Shown here piece by piece: positions 9,580 through 20,699 of a stretch of 64,000 nucleotides of DNA; position 1 is the stretch's first letter, and each line of letters opens with the position of its first letter. The notes under the pieces are model-generated. The model did no database searches. It worked only from the letters and a program-made list of their open reading frames with translations, and had not been told where the DNA came from. The stretch comes from Lewinellaceae bacterium (GTDB lineage Bacteria > Bacteroidota > Bacteroidia > Chitinophagales > Saprospiraceae): assembly GCA_016712415.1 (NCBI GenBank), contig JADJRC010000011.1, positions 181,275 through 245,274 on the forward strand. The letters run 5' to 3'. The translations under genes were made by a program, and so were the position numbers.

Positions 9580-9769
9580 AAGCGGCTTGCATTAAAGCCG
9601 CAAAGTTGGCGGAAGCGAGGGCAATTATTTGCCGAAAGGCCGGGAAATTATCGAAGAAAAAACAAAAGCCCTCAATGGACAGAGCCGAAAAACCCGCCCC
9701 GGCTTTTTGATATTTCGTCGGAAATCTGACTAAAATGATTTTTTCTATCCGGCCATTCGGGCCACTAGT

Positions 9770-9777
9770 TAAGTTTG
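9770..9777 (+). promoter_or_regulatory. -7 promoter element TAAGTTTG
   Basis: Exact TAnnTTTG match about 90 bases before the ATG at 9867. The same TTAAGTTTGTC string lies at about the same distance in front of the paralogous gene at 13444, which supports a conserved promoter with a long leader. Confidence 0.5.
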
Positions 9778-9866
9778 TCCAGGCAATAACCTGTTTATTT
9801 ACAATAACTTAACCTATTTGGATTAGAGCAGATGCAGCCAGTCCCTGATAGAACAAACACCGATTT

Positions 9867-12800
9867 ATGAAAACCACTTTACTCCTGTTGCTGCTGCTGC
9901 TCGCATGCATGCCTGCCGGCGCCCAAAATTACGACCTGTGCCCTGCACTCGACATTTCCGGCGCCGACCTGTGCAACGACGCCTGCGTATTTTGTTTCCT
10001 CGACGGACAGGAGGGTTCTACCCAGGGTTTTACGGGGCAGTCTGCCAACGGTTTTTGCGATTCCGTTGAAAATGACCAGTGGTACGGGTTTATTGCCAAT
10101 GCAACGACCGCCACCATCTCTGTCGCTGCGAGCACATGCCTGTTTGGCGATGGCGTCCAGGTGGCCCTTTACCCCGCCTGTGGCGCAACGCCAATTCCCG
10201 GAGGCTGCAACCCCGGCGCGCCAAATGGCGCCGGCGTTCCCGCGTCGATCACGGTAGACCTTATCCCTGGGAATGTGTACTACCTGATGGTGGACGGGTA
10301 CGACGGCGACGGCTGCAATTTCAAGATCAGCGTTGATCCACCCGGCGCCGTATTGTCGGGCAACCCGGTCAAACACGAAATCCTACTTTGCAAGAACGAA
10401 ACCTACGCGATAAACGGCATCGATTACGCTGCGCCCGATACGATCACCGTGATCACACCGGTTCCGGATGCTTGCGACAAGATCGATGTTTATTACCTGC
10501 TTGAAAAAACATACATTCCTGTAACACAACAGGTTACATTCTGTCCGGGTGAATCTGTAACGGTCGACGGCGTGGTGTACCAGCAAGCGGCGACTGTGAC
10601 CAAAATACTGCCCGGCTCGGGAGGGTGCGATACACTGCTGACTTATAACATCGGGTTCGACCCGGACGCCGGCGCCTGCCCTTCGTGTTCGGAAACCTTT
10701 TTCAAAACCATCGGATTTGAAGGTCAGAATGTACGCGGCTATGGCATTTTTGAGGCCGGTGACGGCAATCTGTATGTCACCGGTACCAAACAGGACAGCG
10801 CCCTGCTGATGAAAATCTATCCTTCCGGCGGCGTAATCTGGAGCCGGACTTTCGACATCACGCCCGGCGCCAATGACAATATTGCAGAAGTGATCGAGGA
10901 CTCGGAAGGTATGATCGCGGGCTGCGGTCAGAGCGGCGATCTTCAGCCTGACCTGACCGGATTTGTATTTCGCTACGATCCCGTTTCCGGAAATATGCTG
11001 TGGGTGCGCACATTCAGCGAAGAGTCGCCCTACGTCACAGGTATCCTGGAAAAAGCGCCGGGTGGGAACTACCTCGTTTACTCCAATCCGCACCAGCCGG
11101 TCAACGATGCCGGGCTCACCGAGATTTCACGCCTGGACGGCTCGTTTCTGCCCTCCTTCCTGAGCAAAAGGCTCAACCTGGGCGCTGCCGACAACTTCAA
11201 CAGCGCCCTCATCAGCAACGGCAATTTTTACGGGTCGGGCGTTTTACCATGGGAGATGCCTTCACCGACATGCGCCATTCCCTCACACGCATCGACCTGT
11301 CGAACGGCGATATCACCTATACCACGCTCAACCATGTGCCGCCCGGCAACGTCGCGCGGTTGTACGGTATGGACCTGCTGCTGGAAAACTCCAACATCAT
11401 TTCTACAAGTTTTGGCGACGAAAACGGCGAAAATTTGAATAACAGCCGCATTTTTCTGCACAGTACCCAGGTTACAGGAAGCCTGAAGTGGACCAAACGC
11501 TTCGACATCGAAGCCATCAACGGCGAATCGGTCGAGGAACTCATCAGCGTTCCGGACGGCTATATCCTGTATTGCCGCAACCTGTCGGGTGCTCCGGGCG
11601 ACCTGTATCTCATCAAAACCGATAAATCGGGCACCCTGTTATGGTCGAAAAAAGTCGACTTCGGGTTCAATGACAACCTGGCCCGCATTTCCGGGCAGTC
11701 CCAAATAATTGAAAAAAACGGGTACCTGTATTTCGTTGCAACCACAACGGACGAAAACGGCCGGAGTAAAATGCTGCTGGTCAAAACCACCGGCGACGCC
11801 ACACTCGAGGGCGATTGCGACTTCATCACCGATACCCCGGTCACTGCCTCGGAGGTGTTCAACCCGTCGACCTGGGCCGTGGCATTGGTCGATATGCTGC
11901 CTTCCCTGTCCTTCTCCTCCGTTTCAGCCAAACCCGAGGCAACGGAGCTCCGGATCGACAAGGCATGCAAGGTGTATGTCGACAAACAAGTCGCCGTCGG
12001 GTTGTGCCCGGGAGAGAGTATCATCATCGGCGGTATTCCGTATTTCCAGGAAGGAACGGTTGTCGATACGGTGCCCGGCAATGCCGGTTGCGACAGTATT
12101 CTCACCTATACTATCACTGTTTTGCCCCAGCCCGAACGTGCCGAGACGGTTCTTTTCTGCAAGGGCGACAGCGTCATCATCGACGGCAATGTGTACACCC
12201 AGCCGGGTATAGTTGTCGCCTTCGCTGCCGCAATGACCGGTTGCGACACGGTCATTACCTATACCCTGGAATACATCGAAACACCCAACGCTACCCTTTC
12301 CATCAGCTGCAGTACGGATATCGACCTGCCGACAAGCCCCGGAACAGGCCCGGTAGCGGTGCAGTACCCCCTGCCGGTTGCGACAAGCGACTGTAATTGT
12401 CCGGGGATAGGGCTTACACTCACCCAGGGGCTCCCGTCCGGCGCCCTGTTTCCACCGGGCACCACAATGGTCTGTTACGAAGCGAGAGACAGTTGCGACA
12501 ATACGGCGTCCTGTTGTTTTGAAGTGACTGTACGTGAAGAATCGGGCTGCGACATCAAGGAAACCGCCTGTATGAAATATGAACTGCTGTCGATTGCCCA
12601 TTCCGGCACGTCAGACCTGACATACCGCATTCGCGCGACGAACAAATGCGCCAATAAACTGATCTACACGGCGATACAGATTCCCGACGGTATAGTGGCG
12701 GCGGCCCCGGGCAACAACACTGTCTTCACCGCACAAAGCGGCAGGATGTACGATGTGCGCAACCCCAATTATTCGCCTTTTTATTCTGTTCGTTTCAAGT

Positions 12801-13264
12801 CGCAGTCAGACAGTATCTCGAACGGCCAGTCCGACATATTCGAGTACACCATACCGGGCCAGGCGCCGCCGGCGTATATACAAATCACCTCGCGGCTGTA
12901 TCCGCAGTTGTTCTACGAGGCCTACCTGAATACTTTCTATTGCCCTGTACAGGCTACCGCCCAACAGCAGGGTATCGCCGAACGCGACGCGACGGAAATT
13001 CACACCTCAAATGACCTGCATGTATTTCCCAACCCTACGGATGGGTTATTGTACCTGGATCTGTCTGCCTGGCCGCAGGAAGGTCGGCATATCCGGATAT
13101 TCAGCAGCCAGGGGCAACTCGTGCAGGAGGTCGTCGCCATTCCTGAAGGTCGATTCGAGGTCATCCGTTTGCCGGAAGTCCTGCCCGATGGCCTGTACAT
13201 TCTGGAGGTCAGGGCAGACGCGGGTATTCGGGAAACGGTGCGTTTTGTAAAACAGGGCAGGTAA
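9867..13264 (+). CDS. large T9SS-secreted protein with Cys-rich repeats, one frameshift
   Basis: About 1130 residues when rejoined. Signal peptide (MKTTLLLLLLLLACMPAGAQ); a Cys-containing N-terminal domain shared with the gene at 13444; an internal section with repeated YVTGTK/LLMKIYPSGGVIWSR-like strands suggesting a beta-propeller; two copies of the LCPGES..GCDT repeat in the later half plus one near residue 225; a HYR-like domain; and a C-terminal sorting domain (VFPNPTDGLLYLDLSAWP onward). The frame breaks at about 11236-11241 (GGG, one G too few), where GSGRFTMGDAF would be read through. Likely a cell-surface or released protein exported through the type IX system. It differs from its paralogue by the inserted propeller-like section. 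Confidence 0.82.
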
Positions 13265-13352
13265 ATGTGCTTTGATCCGGATAAAACGGGGTTATTTATG
13301 TCAGGATATTGACGATTCACGCATTTCCCGGTCGCTGTAAGTGTTAAAAAAT

Positions 13353-13360
13353 TAAGTTTG
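13353..13360 (+). promoter_or_regulatory. -7 promoter element TAAGTTTG
   Basis: Exact TAnnTTTG match 91 bases upstream of the ATG at 13444, in the same TTAAGTTTGTC context as the promoter of the paralogue. No terminator is seen between the two genes, so read-through is also possible. Confidence 0.5.
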
Positions 13361-13443
13361 TCGAAAAATAAAACCATTGCCCGGCCCATGTTTGCCGCCG
13401 GTTGTCTCAAGAATCACTTTAAACATTAAACTTTCCAAACCTT

Positions 13444-15855
13444 ATGGAAAAAAGACACCTACTCTTTCTGGTCATGCTTTTAACTGGCTCTGTTATGCAG
13501 GCTCAGACCGGAAACTTTTGCTCCAGCAATGACGCACCGGCTGCCGACATATGCTCCCAGGCCTGTATTTATTGCAACCTCTCAGAATACGTCGGCAATA
13601 CCGCCGGGTATACCGGGCAGTTCGCACCGCAGTTCTGCGGCACCATTGAGAACGAACAATGGCTGGGGTTCATCGCAGGCGCCAATACGGCTACTGTCAC
13701 GGTTACGCCTATCAACTGCCTGATCGGCAACGGGATGCAGATCGCGGTTTACAAAACCTGCAACACGCCCCCTCTGGGTTGCAATATGGGTGGCTTAGGC
13801 GGTGGTTTCACCCCCGTTTCAGTCACGGTACCGCTGGTGCCCGGTACGCCGTACTACCTGATGATCGACAGTTATGCGGGTGATGTTTGCGACTTTACGG
13901 TCACTGTTTCACCACCCGGGGCGGCATTGGTTGGCCTCATTGATACACAAGTGGTTGCACTTTGTCCTGCCGAGTCTTTCACCGTTAACGGCCAGCAGTT
14001 CAATGCGCCGGCCATCGTAAAAGATACCTTGCCCAATAATTCGGGCGGCTGCGATACCATCGTTGTGTACAACCTGGTTGCGCTTCCCTTCAATACCACC
14101 ACCACACAGATGCAGTTCTGCCCCGGCGAGTCCGTCACCGTCAACGGCGTGGTATACACCGAATCCGCAACGATCGTGGATACCATACCATCCACTAACG
14201 GCGGTTGCGATACCGTAGCGACGTATATCCTGCAACTGCTGCCACAGCCAACCGCCTCCTTCGACTTGTCTCTTTGTCCGGGAGCGTCCGTCACCATTGG
14301 CGGCGAAGCGTACACGGCGCCCGACACCGTAACGGCCATTATCCCGGCTACCGGAGGCGGTTGCGATACCCTTGCGACATACAACCTTACCTTGTTGCCC
14401 TATCCGGAAGGTTCAGAGACCCTTTCTTTCTGCCCCGGCGGTTCAGTCACGATTGGCGGCAATGTTTATAGTCAGACGGGTACGGTTTTAGACACCATTC
14501 CGGCTACCGGAGGCGGTTGCGACTCTATTGTCACCTATACCCTTACCCTATTGCCATATCCGGAGGCATCAGAATCCCTGTCTTTCTGCCCCGGCGGCTC
14601 GGTCACCATCGGCGGCAATACCTATACGCAGTCCGGAACGGTAACAGATACCATACCTGCTTCCGGCGCAGGCTGCGATACCATCGTCACCTATACCTTA
14701 AGCCTCCTGCCCTACCCCGAGCGCTCCGAAACCATCGAATTTTGCGCCGGCGAAACGGTGCTGATCGGCGGCAATGCCTACACCCAGCCGGGAATGGTCG
14801 TAGATACCATACTTGCATCCGGAAGCGGCTGCGACACCATCGTCAACTATACCCTGCAATACATTACCGGCCCGAACACTTCGGTATCGATCACCTGCAA
14901 GGAGGACATCAGCATCGGCACCGACCCCGGTACAGGTCCAATAGTCGTCCACTACGACCTGCCCACGGCTTCGAGCGATTGTCCGTGTCCGGGCATTGCG
15001 CTTTCACTGACCTCGGGATTGTCATCGGGCAGCCTGTTCCCGGTCACGACAACCACGGTTTGTTACCAGGCCAAAGACAGTTGCGGCAATACGGCCACCT
15101 GCTGTTTCGATATCACCGTCCGGGAAGAAGATCCCTGCGACGTAAAGGAGATCGGCTGCATGAAATACGAACTGCTGTCCATCACCAGGACCACCAGCAG
15201 CACCGACCTGACCTACAGCATCCGGGTGACCAACAAATGCGCCAACAAGATGATTTACACCGCTATCCAGGTGCCCGACGGGGTTAAAGCCGTAGCGCCG
15301 GTCGACCTCAGCGTGTACACGGCGCCGGGCGGGCGCCAATACGACGTGCGCAACCCGAACTATTCGCCGTTCTACTCCATCCGTTTCAAATCGAAAACAG
15401 ACAGCATTGCGAACGGGCAGTCAGATATCTTTCCCTACACCCTTAAAGGGCAGACGAAACCCGATTACATCCACATCACTGCCAGGCTGAACCCGCAATT
15501 GTTCTACGAAGCGCACCTGAATACCTTTAATTGCCCGGTTATGTTCCTGCCGGCGATGAAAGAAGAGCAGCGCAGCGACGACCAGGCGGAACTACGGCAA
15601 ACGGCCGACCTGAATGTGTACCCCAACCCGACCGACGGGGTGCTGTTCGCCGATCTGTCTGCGTGGTCGGGTCAGGAAATCCGCGTAAATGTGTTCAACA
15701 GCCAGGGGCAACTGCTCCGCAAAAACACCCTGACGGCGCAGGACGAACCCCAGCAGATCAACCTGCCGGAAACCCTAGCAGGCGGTTTGTACTTCCTTGA
15801 GGTACTGACGCAGGACGGGGAAAAACACGCGGCGCGGTTTGTGATGCGACGCTGA
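13444..15855 (+). CDS. T9SS-secreted protein with six Cys-rich repeats
   Basis: 803 residues, intact. Signal peptide (residues 1-21); N-terminal domain with regularly spaced Cys; six tandem units of about 52 residues (about 171-482), each with FCPG.SVTIGG near the start and a GCDTIVTYTL close; a HYR-like domain (about 486-570) with paired Cys; a conserved linking domain starting at CMKYELLSI; and a C-terminal T9SS sorting domain (LNVYPNPTDGVLFADLSAW to the end). Paralogue of the gene just upstream, which lacks most of the repeats. Probably an extracellular, disulphide-stabilised surface protein. No enzymatic domain recognised. Confidence 0.85.
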   Translation: MEKRHLLFLVMLLTGSVMQAQTGNFCSSNDAPAADICSQACIYCNLSEYVGNTAGYTGQFAPQFCGTIENEQWLGFIAGANTATVTVTPINCLIGNGMQIAVYKTCNTPPLGCNMGGLGGGFTPVSVTVPLVPGTPYYLMIDSYAGDVCDFTVTVSPPGAALVGLIDTQVVALCPAESFTVNGQQFNAPAIVKDTLPNNSGGCDTIVVYNLVALPFNTTTTQMQFCPGESVTVNGVVYTESATIVDTIPSTNGGCDTVATYILQLLPQPTASFDLSLCPGASVTIGGEAYTAPDTVTAIIPATGGGCDTLATYNLTLLPYPEGSETLSFCPGGSVTIGGNVYSQTGTVLDTIPATGGGCDSIVTYTLTLLPYPEASESLSFCPGGSVTIGGNTYTQSGTVTDTIPASGAGCDTIVTYTLSLLPYPERSETIEFCAGETVLIGGNAYTQPGMVVDTILASGSGCDTIVNYTLQYITGPNTSVSITCKEDISIGTDPGTGPIVVHYDLPTASSDCPCPGIALSLTSGLSSGSLFPVTTTTVCYQAKDSCGNTATCCFDITVREEDPCDVKEIGCMKYELLSITRTTSSTDLTYSIRVTNKCANKMIYTAIQVPDGVKAVAPVDLSVYTAPGGRQYDVRNPNYSPFYSIRFKSKTDSIANGQSDIFPYTLKGQTKPDYIHITARLNPQLFYEAHLNTFNCPVMFLPAMKEEQRSDDQAELRQTADLNVYPNPTDGVLFADLSAWSGQEIRVNVFNSQGQLLRKNTLTAQDEPQQINLPETLAGGLYFLEVLTQDGEKHAARFVMRR
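13954..14890 (+). repeat. six tandem coding repeats of about 156 bp
   Basis: Units encode CPG.SV..GG.Y....TV.DTIP..GGGCDT..TY.L..LP and so on. Units four and five are nearly identical in protein and very close in DNA, suggesting recent duplication or gene conversion. The first and last units are more diverged. Confidence 0.8.
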
Positions 15856-15935
15856 GCGGCGAGCAGATGGCTAAAAATGGTTTATTTGGTTGAAAATCAA
15901 TACCCTGAACACTTCGACCAGTTTACTTAAATTAC

Positions 15936-15979
15936 TGCGGCATGAATGATTTGGCCATCATTCATGCCGCACTTTTTTA
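15936..15979 (+). terminator. strong intrinsic terminator
   Basis: Perfect 15-bp stem, TGCGGCATGAATGAT (15936-15950) with its exact complement at 15957-15971, a six-base loop, then CTTTTTTAC. It ends transcription of the Cys-repeat T9SS gene. Confidence 0.85.
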
Positions 15980-16160
15980 CGAACGTTGTCACTAACCAGG
16001 CACGGGGGCATGGTGTTTGGCGCGTTTTTTTTTGTTTTGTAATCGTTAGTCGGGTATTTACGCAAAAACTACATGAAATGCTCAGATACCGTCTTTGTAT
16101 TGTTTGCACTCAAGCTGCCATTCAATCCTGCAACAAGGATCCTAGTTGCTGGAGGGAGAG

Positions 16161-16679
16161 ATGACCCTTGTTACCTTGCCTTCCAGGGAGGCGCTCTTTT
16201 TCCTGAAGAAGGCAGGTGAATCCGACTATGATATATTTCTGTGCCAGGGAACCGAGCTTAGTTCTGCAGCGCAAAAAGAGCTGGGCAAGGTAAAAGTGGC
16301 CTATCTCCGGGAGGCTCTCGCGATAGAAACATCGGAAGGTGATATCTATACCTTTACTATCGGATCCAGAAAAGGCCATGAGATTATTCAAAAAGTTGTA
16401 CCCTACTGGTCTGGCAAAGGCTATGGCCTGGCACTTAATAATAACAGGGCCGACGGCCCGCTGGATTACAAGGGACTGTCTTCTACCGATGATTTAAGGG
16501 CCTCCTCCTGCAAGTGCCGCTTGTACCATGATCCAAATGACGACTCAGACTGTGATTCGGGCGGCATTGGCGCTTCGAGCTGCTCGATAGGAGGCACTTC
16601 TACTGATCCGGGATGTTCCGTCAGTTGCGCTTCAGATGTCGCAGGATCGACCTATTATGCATGTTGCCAGACCGAATAA
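16161..16679 (+). CDS. small Cys-rich protein of unknown function
   Basis: 172 residues from the ATG at 16161, which follows a good ribosome binding site (GGAGG at 16151). A TTG start at 16146 would add five residues. The first 115 or so residues are ordinary and mixed alpha/beta in character. The last 60 are rich in Cys, Ser, Asp and Gly (SSCKCRLYHD, SSCSIGGTS, YYACCQTE) and look like a disulphide-bonded or metal-binding tail. No signal peptide at this start. An overlapping upstream frame from 16079 has a lipoprotein-like start (LCIVCTQAAIQSCNKD) that would join with a one-base shift, so the protein may really be a lipoprotein. No family recognised. Confidence 0.5.
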   Translation: MTLVTLPSREALFFLKKAGESDYDIFLCQGTELSSAAQKELGKVKVAYLREALAIETSEGDIYTFTIGSRKGHEIIQKVVPYWSGKGYGLALNNNRADGPLDYKGLSSTDDLRASSCKCRLYHDPNDDSDCDSGGIGASSCSIGGTSTDPGCSVSCASDVAGSTYYACCQTE

Positions 16680-16719
16680 ATCCAGATCATCATCATTACC
16701 CTTTTCTGACTTCTCAATG

Positions 16720-17355
16720 TCACCATCGGTAGCCCAGCGACAGATATAGCCTGCGTTCATGCATTTTGTCGCAATGAAGCACCTCGTTTTCGCGATAATA
16801 CGCATAGCGGATATCAGATATGATTTCTCCTTTCCACAATGGCCAGGCTACGTCAAAACCAAGCATTGGCCCGACCTGAAGCCGCTTTAACTGTAACTGC
16901 CTGAACCCAATATTTCGGTACTCATTCACGGAGGTGGGGCCCACCGAACCGCCCCTAACATATTCCCGGCCCGCAAACGCAAATCCGAACATTATGCCAA
17001 AGTTCAGCATGATCCTGGGCTTGATTTTGGGCAACAGATCGTATTTGCCGATGAAGGCCCATTCGATTTGTTTAAACCGGTACTTCTTGAAATAGATAAA
17101 ACTGGTGCCCTTGGAGGTTTCCCTGGAGTTGCGCTGGGAAACGCCCAGGTCCAATTAAGCAAACAACCGCCCGGCCTTAAGTTGCCAGCCGACAAAGCCA
17201 TAGACGCCCAGCGCTGCTGCCTGTCCTGAATCAGCATCGTCCATGCAGTCGTGAATCGTGTTCCACAACACGCCGGTTCGCAGGCCCGCTATGTTTTGTC
17301 CGGAGAGATTTTGAAGGATAAACAGGGTGGCAAAAAGTACAAATTGTGCTTTCAT
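16720..17355 (-). pseudogene. PorT-like outer-membrane beta-barrel protein with internal stop
   Basis: A signal peptide (MKAQFVLFATLFILQNLSGQ) begins at 17355 and the same frame runs to 16720, interrupted by one TAA at 17155-17157. Across the stop the sequence reads smoothly (KAGRLFA, stop, LDLGVSQRNSRETS), as expected if a Gln CAA became TAA. The strand pattern (YDLLPKIKPRIMLNFGIMFG and so on) and the ending in an aromatic residue (LSLGYRW) match small outer-membrane barrels of about 210 residues. It could be a true nonsense mutation or a base-call error. Confidence 0.65.
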
Positions 17356-17585
17356 ATCGTGCGTTTTAACGGTTTACTTTTCATAGAAACGGCAGGCAAC
17401 ATCGCATGCTGCCAGTTAAAAATGCCAGTATTGGCCGTCAAAAGCAATTTTACCCCCAAACAAACACGGTGAGGTGGTTTTCTTAAGCAACAAAGTTGAA
17501 AATATTCTAAATATTATTGCAAAGGAAGCGGAAACCAGAAGACGTCTCGTAAATCCGTCATGGTTGATTGGTGACAGGCTCTCCA

Positions 17586-17677
17586 TTTTTCAAACAGGGT
17601 TTACAAGGTTTACTGAATTTTCGGCGGCAGCGCCGCATTACTTATCCGGTAAATCGTGTAAACCCTGTCTGAAAATC
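17586..17677 (-). terminator. long imperfect inverted repeat downstream of gcvP
   Basis: Arms of about 26 bases (TTTTCAAACAGGGTTTACAA... against its near complement at about 17650-17675, roughly four mismatches) enclose a smaller GGCGGC/GCCGC hairpin. It lies 50-140 bases after the gcvP stop on the minus strand and fits a transcription end. The rest of 17356-17727 shows no gene. Confidence 0.45.
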
Positions 17678-17727
17678 CCGTTCCGGTCCAACTTGTACAT
17701 GCCGGACACCTGGTCAATCCTTGAACA

Positions 17728-20579
17728 TCACGCGTCCTGGTACGCCTCGATCGGCGGGCAGGTGCAGATCAGGTTCCGGTCGCCAAAAGCCTGGTCGATC
17801 CGAGCCACGCTGGGCCAGAACTTGAATCCCTGGCGCAGGTACGGCAGCGGGAACGCCGCTTTCTGGCGGTTATACTTATGTGTCCAGGCATCTGCCGTCA
17901 CCTCGTCGCAGGTATGCGGCGCATTGTGCAGCACGTTGTCCTCAAGGTCGTAGTTACCTGCCGCGATTTCGTCAATCTCCTTGCGGATAGCCAGGAGGGC
18001 GTCGCAAAAACGGTCGAGTTCGGCCAGACTTTCGCTTTCGGTAGGCTCGATCATGATGGTGCCGGCCACGGGGAACGACAACGTCGGCGCGTGGAAACCG
18101 TAGTCGATGAGCCGCTTGGCCACGTCCTCTGCCCCGACGATGCTTTTGAACGGTCGCAAGTCGACGGTGCGCAGCGGCCCATATCGCCGGAATACAGGAT
18201 TTTGTAGGGGCCTTCAAGGCGGGCCTTGATGTAATTGGCGTTCAGTATGGCGTATTTCGTCGCATCCGTCACGCCTTCGGCGCCCAGCATGCGAATGTAG
18301 GCGTAGGAAATGAGCAGGATGCTCGCACTGCCCCAGGGCGCGGCGCTAATGGCCGTTGTGCCCTGCTGGCCGCCCGTTTCTACAAAGACGTGTTTGGGCA
18401 GGTAAGGCGCCAGGCTGTTGTTGCAGCAGATGGGCCCCATGCCCGGTCCGCCGCCGCCGTGCGGAATGGCAAATGTCTTGTGCAGGTTAAGGTGGCATAC
18501 GTCGGCGCCGATAATGGCCGGACTGGTCAGGCCGACCTGCGCGTTCATATTGGCGCCATCCATGTATACCTTCCCTCCGTATTGATGTATGATCTCGCAA
18601 ATCTCCTTGATCGCCACCTCAAATACACCATGCGTACTGGGATAGGTCACCATCAGACAGGAAAGTTTATCTGCATGCGCCTGGGCCTTTTCCCGCAGAT
18701 CGGGCAGGTCGATATTGCCCCGCTCGTCGCAATTGACAACAATAACTTCCATACCGGCCATGACGGCGCTGGCAGGGTTGGTGCCATGCGCCGACGAGGG
18801 AATCAGCGCCACATTGCGGTGCGCATTTCCGTGCGCCTGGTGGAAGGCGCGAATGGCCATGAGTCCGGCGTACTCGCCCTGCGCGCCGGAATTCGGCTGG
18901 AGCGAGCAGGCGTCAAAGCCCGTGATCTCGCAGAGGTACTGCTCCAGTTCGCTGATAATCTGCGCGTAGCCCTTCACCTGATCTGCCGGCATGAAAGGGT
19001 GCATGTTCGACCAGTTTTCCCAACTTACCGGGATCATTTCGCTGGCCGCGTTGAGTTTCATCGTGCAGGAGCCCAGCGAGATCATGGAATGGGTAAGCGA
19101 AAGGTCGCGGTTCTCCAGGCGTTTGATATACCGCATCATGTCGCTTTCCGTGTGGTAGGCATGGAAAACAGGGTGCGTCAGGTATTCGCTTTCGCGCACC
19201 AGGCTCGCGGGAAGGCGGTTGCCTGCGCTGCGCTGTATGCTGTCCTTAATGTCGAATATCCGCAGGATATCCTGGAGGTCCTTTTCGGTAGCCGTCTCGT
19301 CGAGACTGATCTGGAGCGCATTTTTTTCGTAGAAAAAGTTGATGCCTGCGCCTTCAGCCCTTGAGCGAATATCCTGTATCCTGTTTTCGGCAACTTCGAT
19401 ACGCAGGGTATCGAAAAAGTGGGGATTGGTTTGTTTGTATCCACCCTTTTCAAGCGCCGCCGAAAGGGCGGCAGCCATGTCGTGAGTACGTGCCGCGATG
19501 GCGCGTATGCCTTCGGGGCCGTGGTAAACGGCGTACATGGCGGCCATATTGGCCAGCAGAGCCTGTGCGGTACAGATATTGGACGTGGCTTTTTCCCGGC
19601 GAATATGTTGCTCGCGGGTCTGAAGCGCCATTCGGAGAGCCCGGTTGCCGTGTTTGTCCACCGATACGCCGATGATACGGCCGGGTATCTGGCGTTTGAA
19701 ATCCTCCGAACAGGCGAAATAGGCGGCATGCGGGCCGCCAAAGCCCATCGGTACGCCAAAACGCTGGGTATTGCCCACGGCACAGTCGGCGCCCCACTCG
19801 CCCGGCGCTTTCAGGAGTGCCAGACTGAGGATATCTGCCGCCACGCAAACGTATACGATATTTGCCTTTGCTTTTTCCACAAAGGCGCGATAGTCTTCTA
19901 CATGGCCCGTTTTATCGGGGTACTGCAGGAGCACGCCAAAGGTATTTTTATTGAATTCATAGGTCCTCCAGTCGCCCACAACCAGCTTGATATTGTGCGG
20001 CAGGGCACGGGTTTTCAGCACATCCAGCGTTTGCGGCAAAACGTGTTGCGACACAAAAAATTCGTTGCTCTCCTCCCCTTCTACAGCGCGTTTGTTTTTC
20101 TCCCCGTAAAACATGTGCATCGCCTCGGCGGCAGCGGTGCCCTCGTCGAGCAGGCTGGCATTGGCAATGGGCAGTCCGGTCAGGTCGCACACCATCGTCT
20201 GGAAATTGAGCAGACTTTCGAGCCGTCCCTGTGCAATCTCGGCCTGGTACGGCGTGTACTGGGTGTACCAGCCCGGATTTTGGAAAACATTGCGCGCCAC
20301 AACCGGCGGCGTGATGGTGCCGTTGTAGCCCATGCCGATGAAATTGCGCATCACGCGGTTCTGAAGCGCGATCTGCTTCAACTCCTGCAGGTATTCGAAT
20401 TCAGAAAGTGCGGGGGGCAGGTCGAGTGCCTTTTGCAGGCGTATGGAATCCGGGACTGTCTGCCAGATCAATTCGTCTAACGACTTGACATTCAATGCCT
20501 TTAGCATCTTCTGGGTGTCGGCCTCCCCGGGGCCGATATGCCGGCGGACAAATCTGTCCGGATGTGGGAATTGACTCAT
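17728..20579 (-). CDS. gcvP: glycine dehydrogenase (decarboxylating), glycine cleavage P-protein, one frameshift
   Basis: P-protein of the glycine cleavage system: PLP-dependent decarboxylation of glycine with transfer of the aminomethyl group to lipoyl-GcvH. About 950 residues from the ATG at 20579 (MSQFPHPDRFVRRHIG), the usual length of the fused two-half enzyme. The PLP-binding region HLNLHKTFAIPHGGGGPG is present, as is the Gly-rich SSAHGTNPASA. The frame breaks near 18165-18175 between YKILYSGDMGR and VDLRPFKS; one missing base explains it, and the remaining C-terminus (FHAPTLSFPVAGTIMIEPTES) is normal. The open frame extends upstream of 20579 only by chance. gcvH and gcvT are not in the window. 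Confidence 0.93.
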
Positions 20580-20653
20580 GTTGAATGAGTGTATGGTTGA
20601 CTTTGTGAAAGAGAAAGTATAAGAAAGGTTGCAAAACGCCGCGAAGGTAAAGA

Positions 20654-20686
20654 TTGTTTTCAAGCTGCTCAACATGGTTATATTTG
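20654..20686 (+). promoter_or_regulatory. Bacteroidota-type promoter for the GHMP kinase gene
   Basis: TTG at 20654-20656, a 22-base spacer, then TATATTTG (20679-20686), an exact TAnnTTTG. The ATG follows at 20700, giving a very short leader. This lies in the divergent region with gcvP. Confidence 0.55.
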
Positions 20687-20699
20687 CACCTTTACATCC

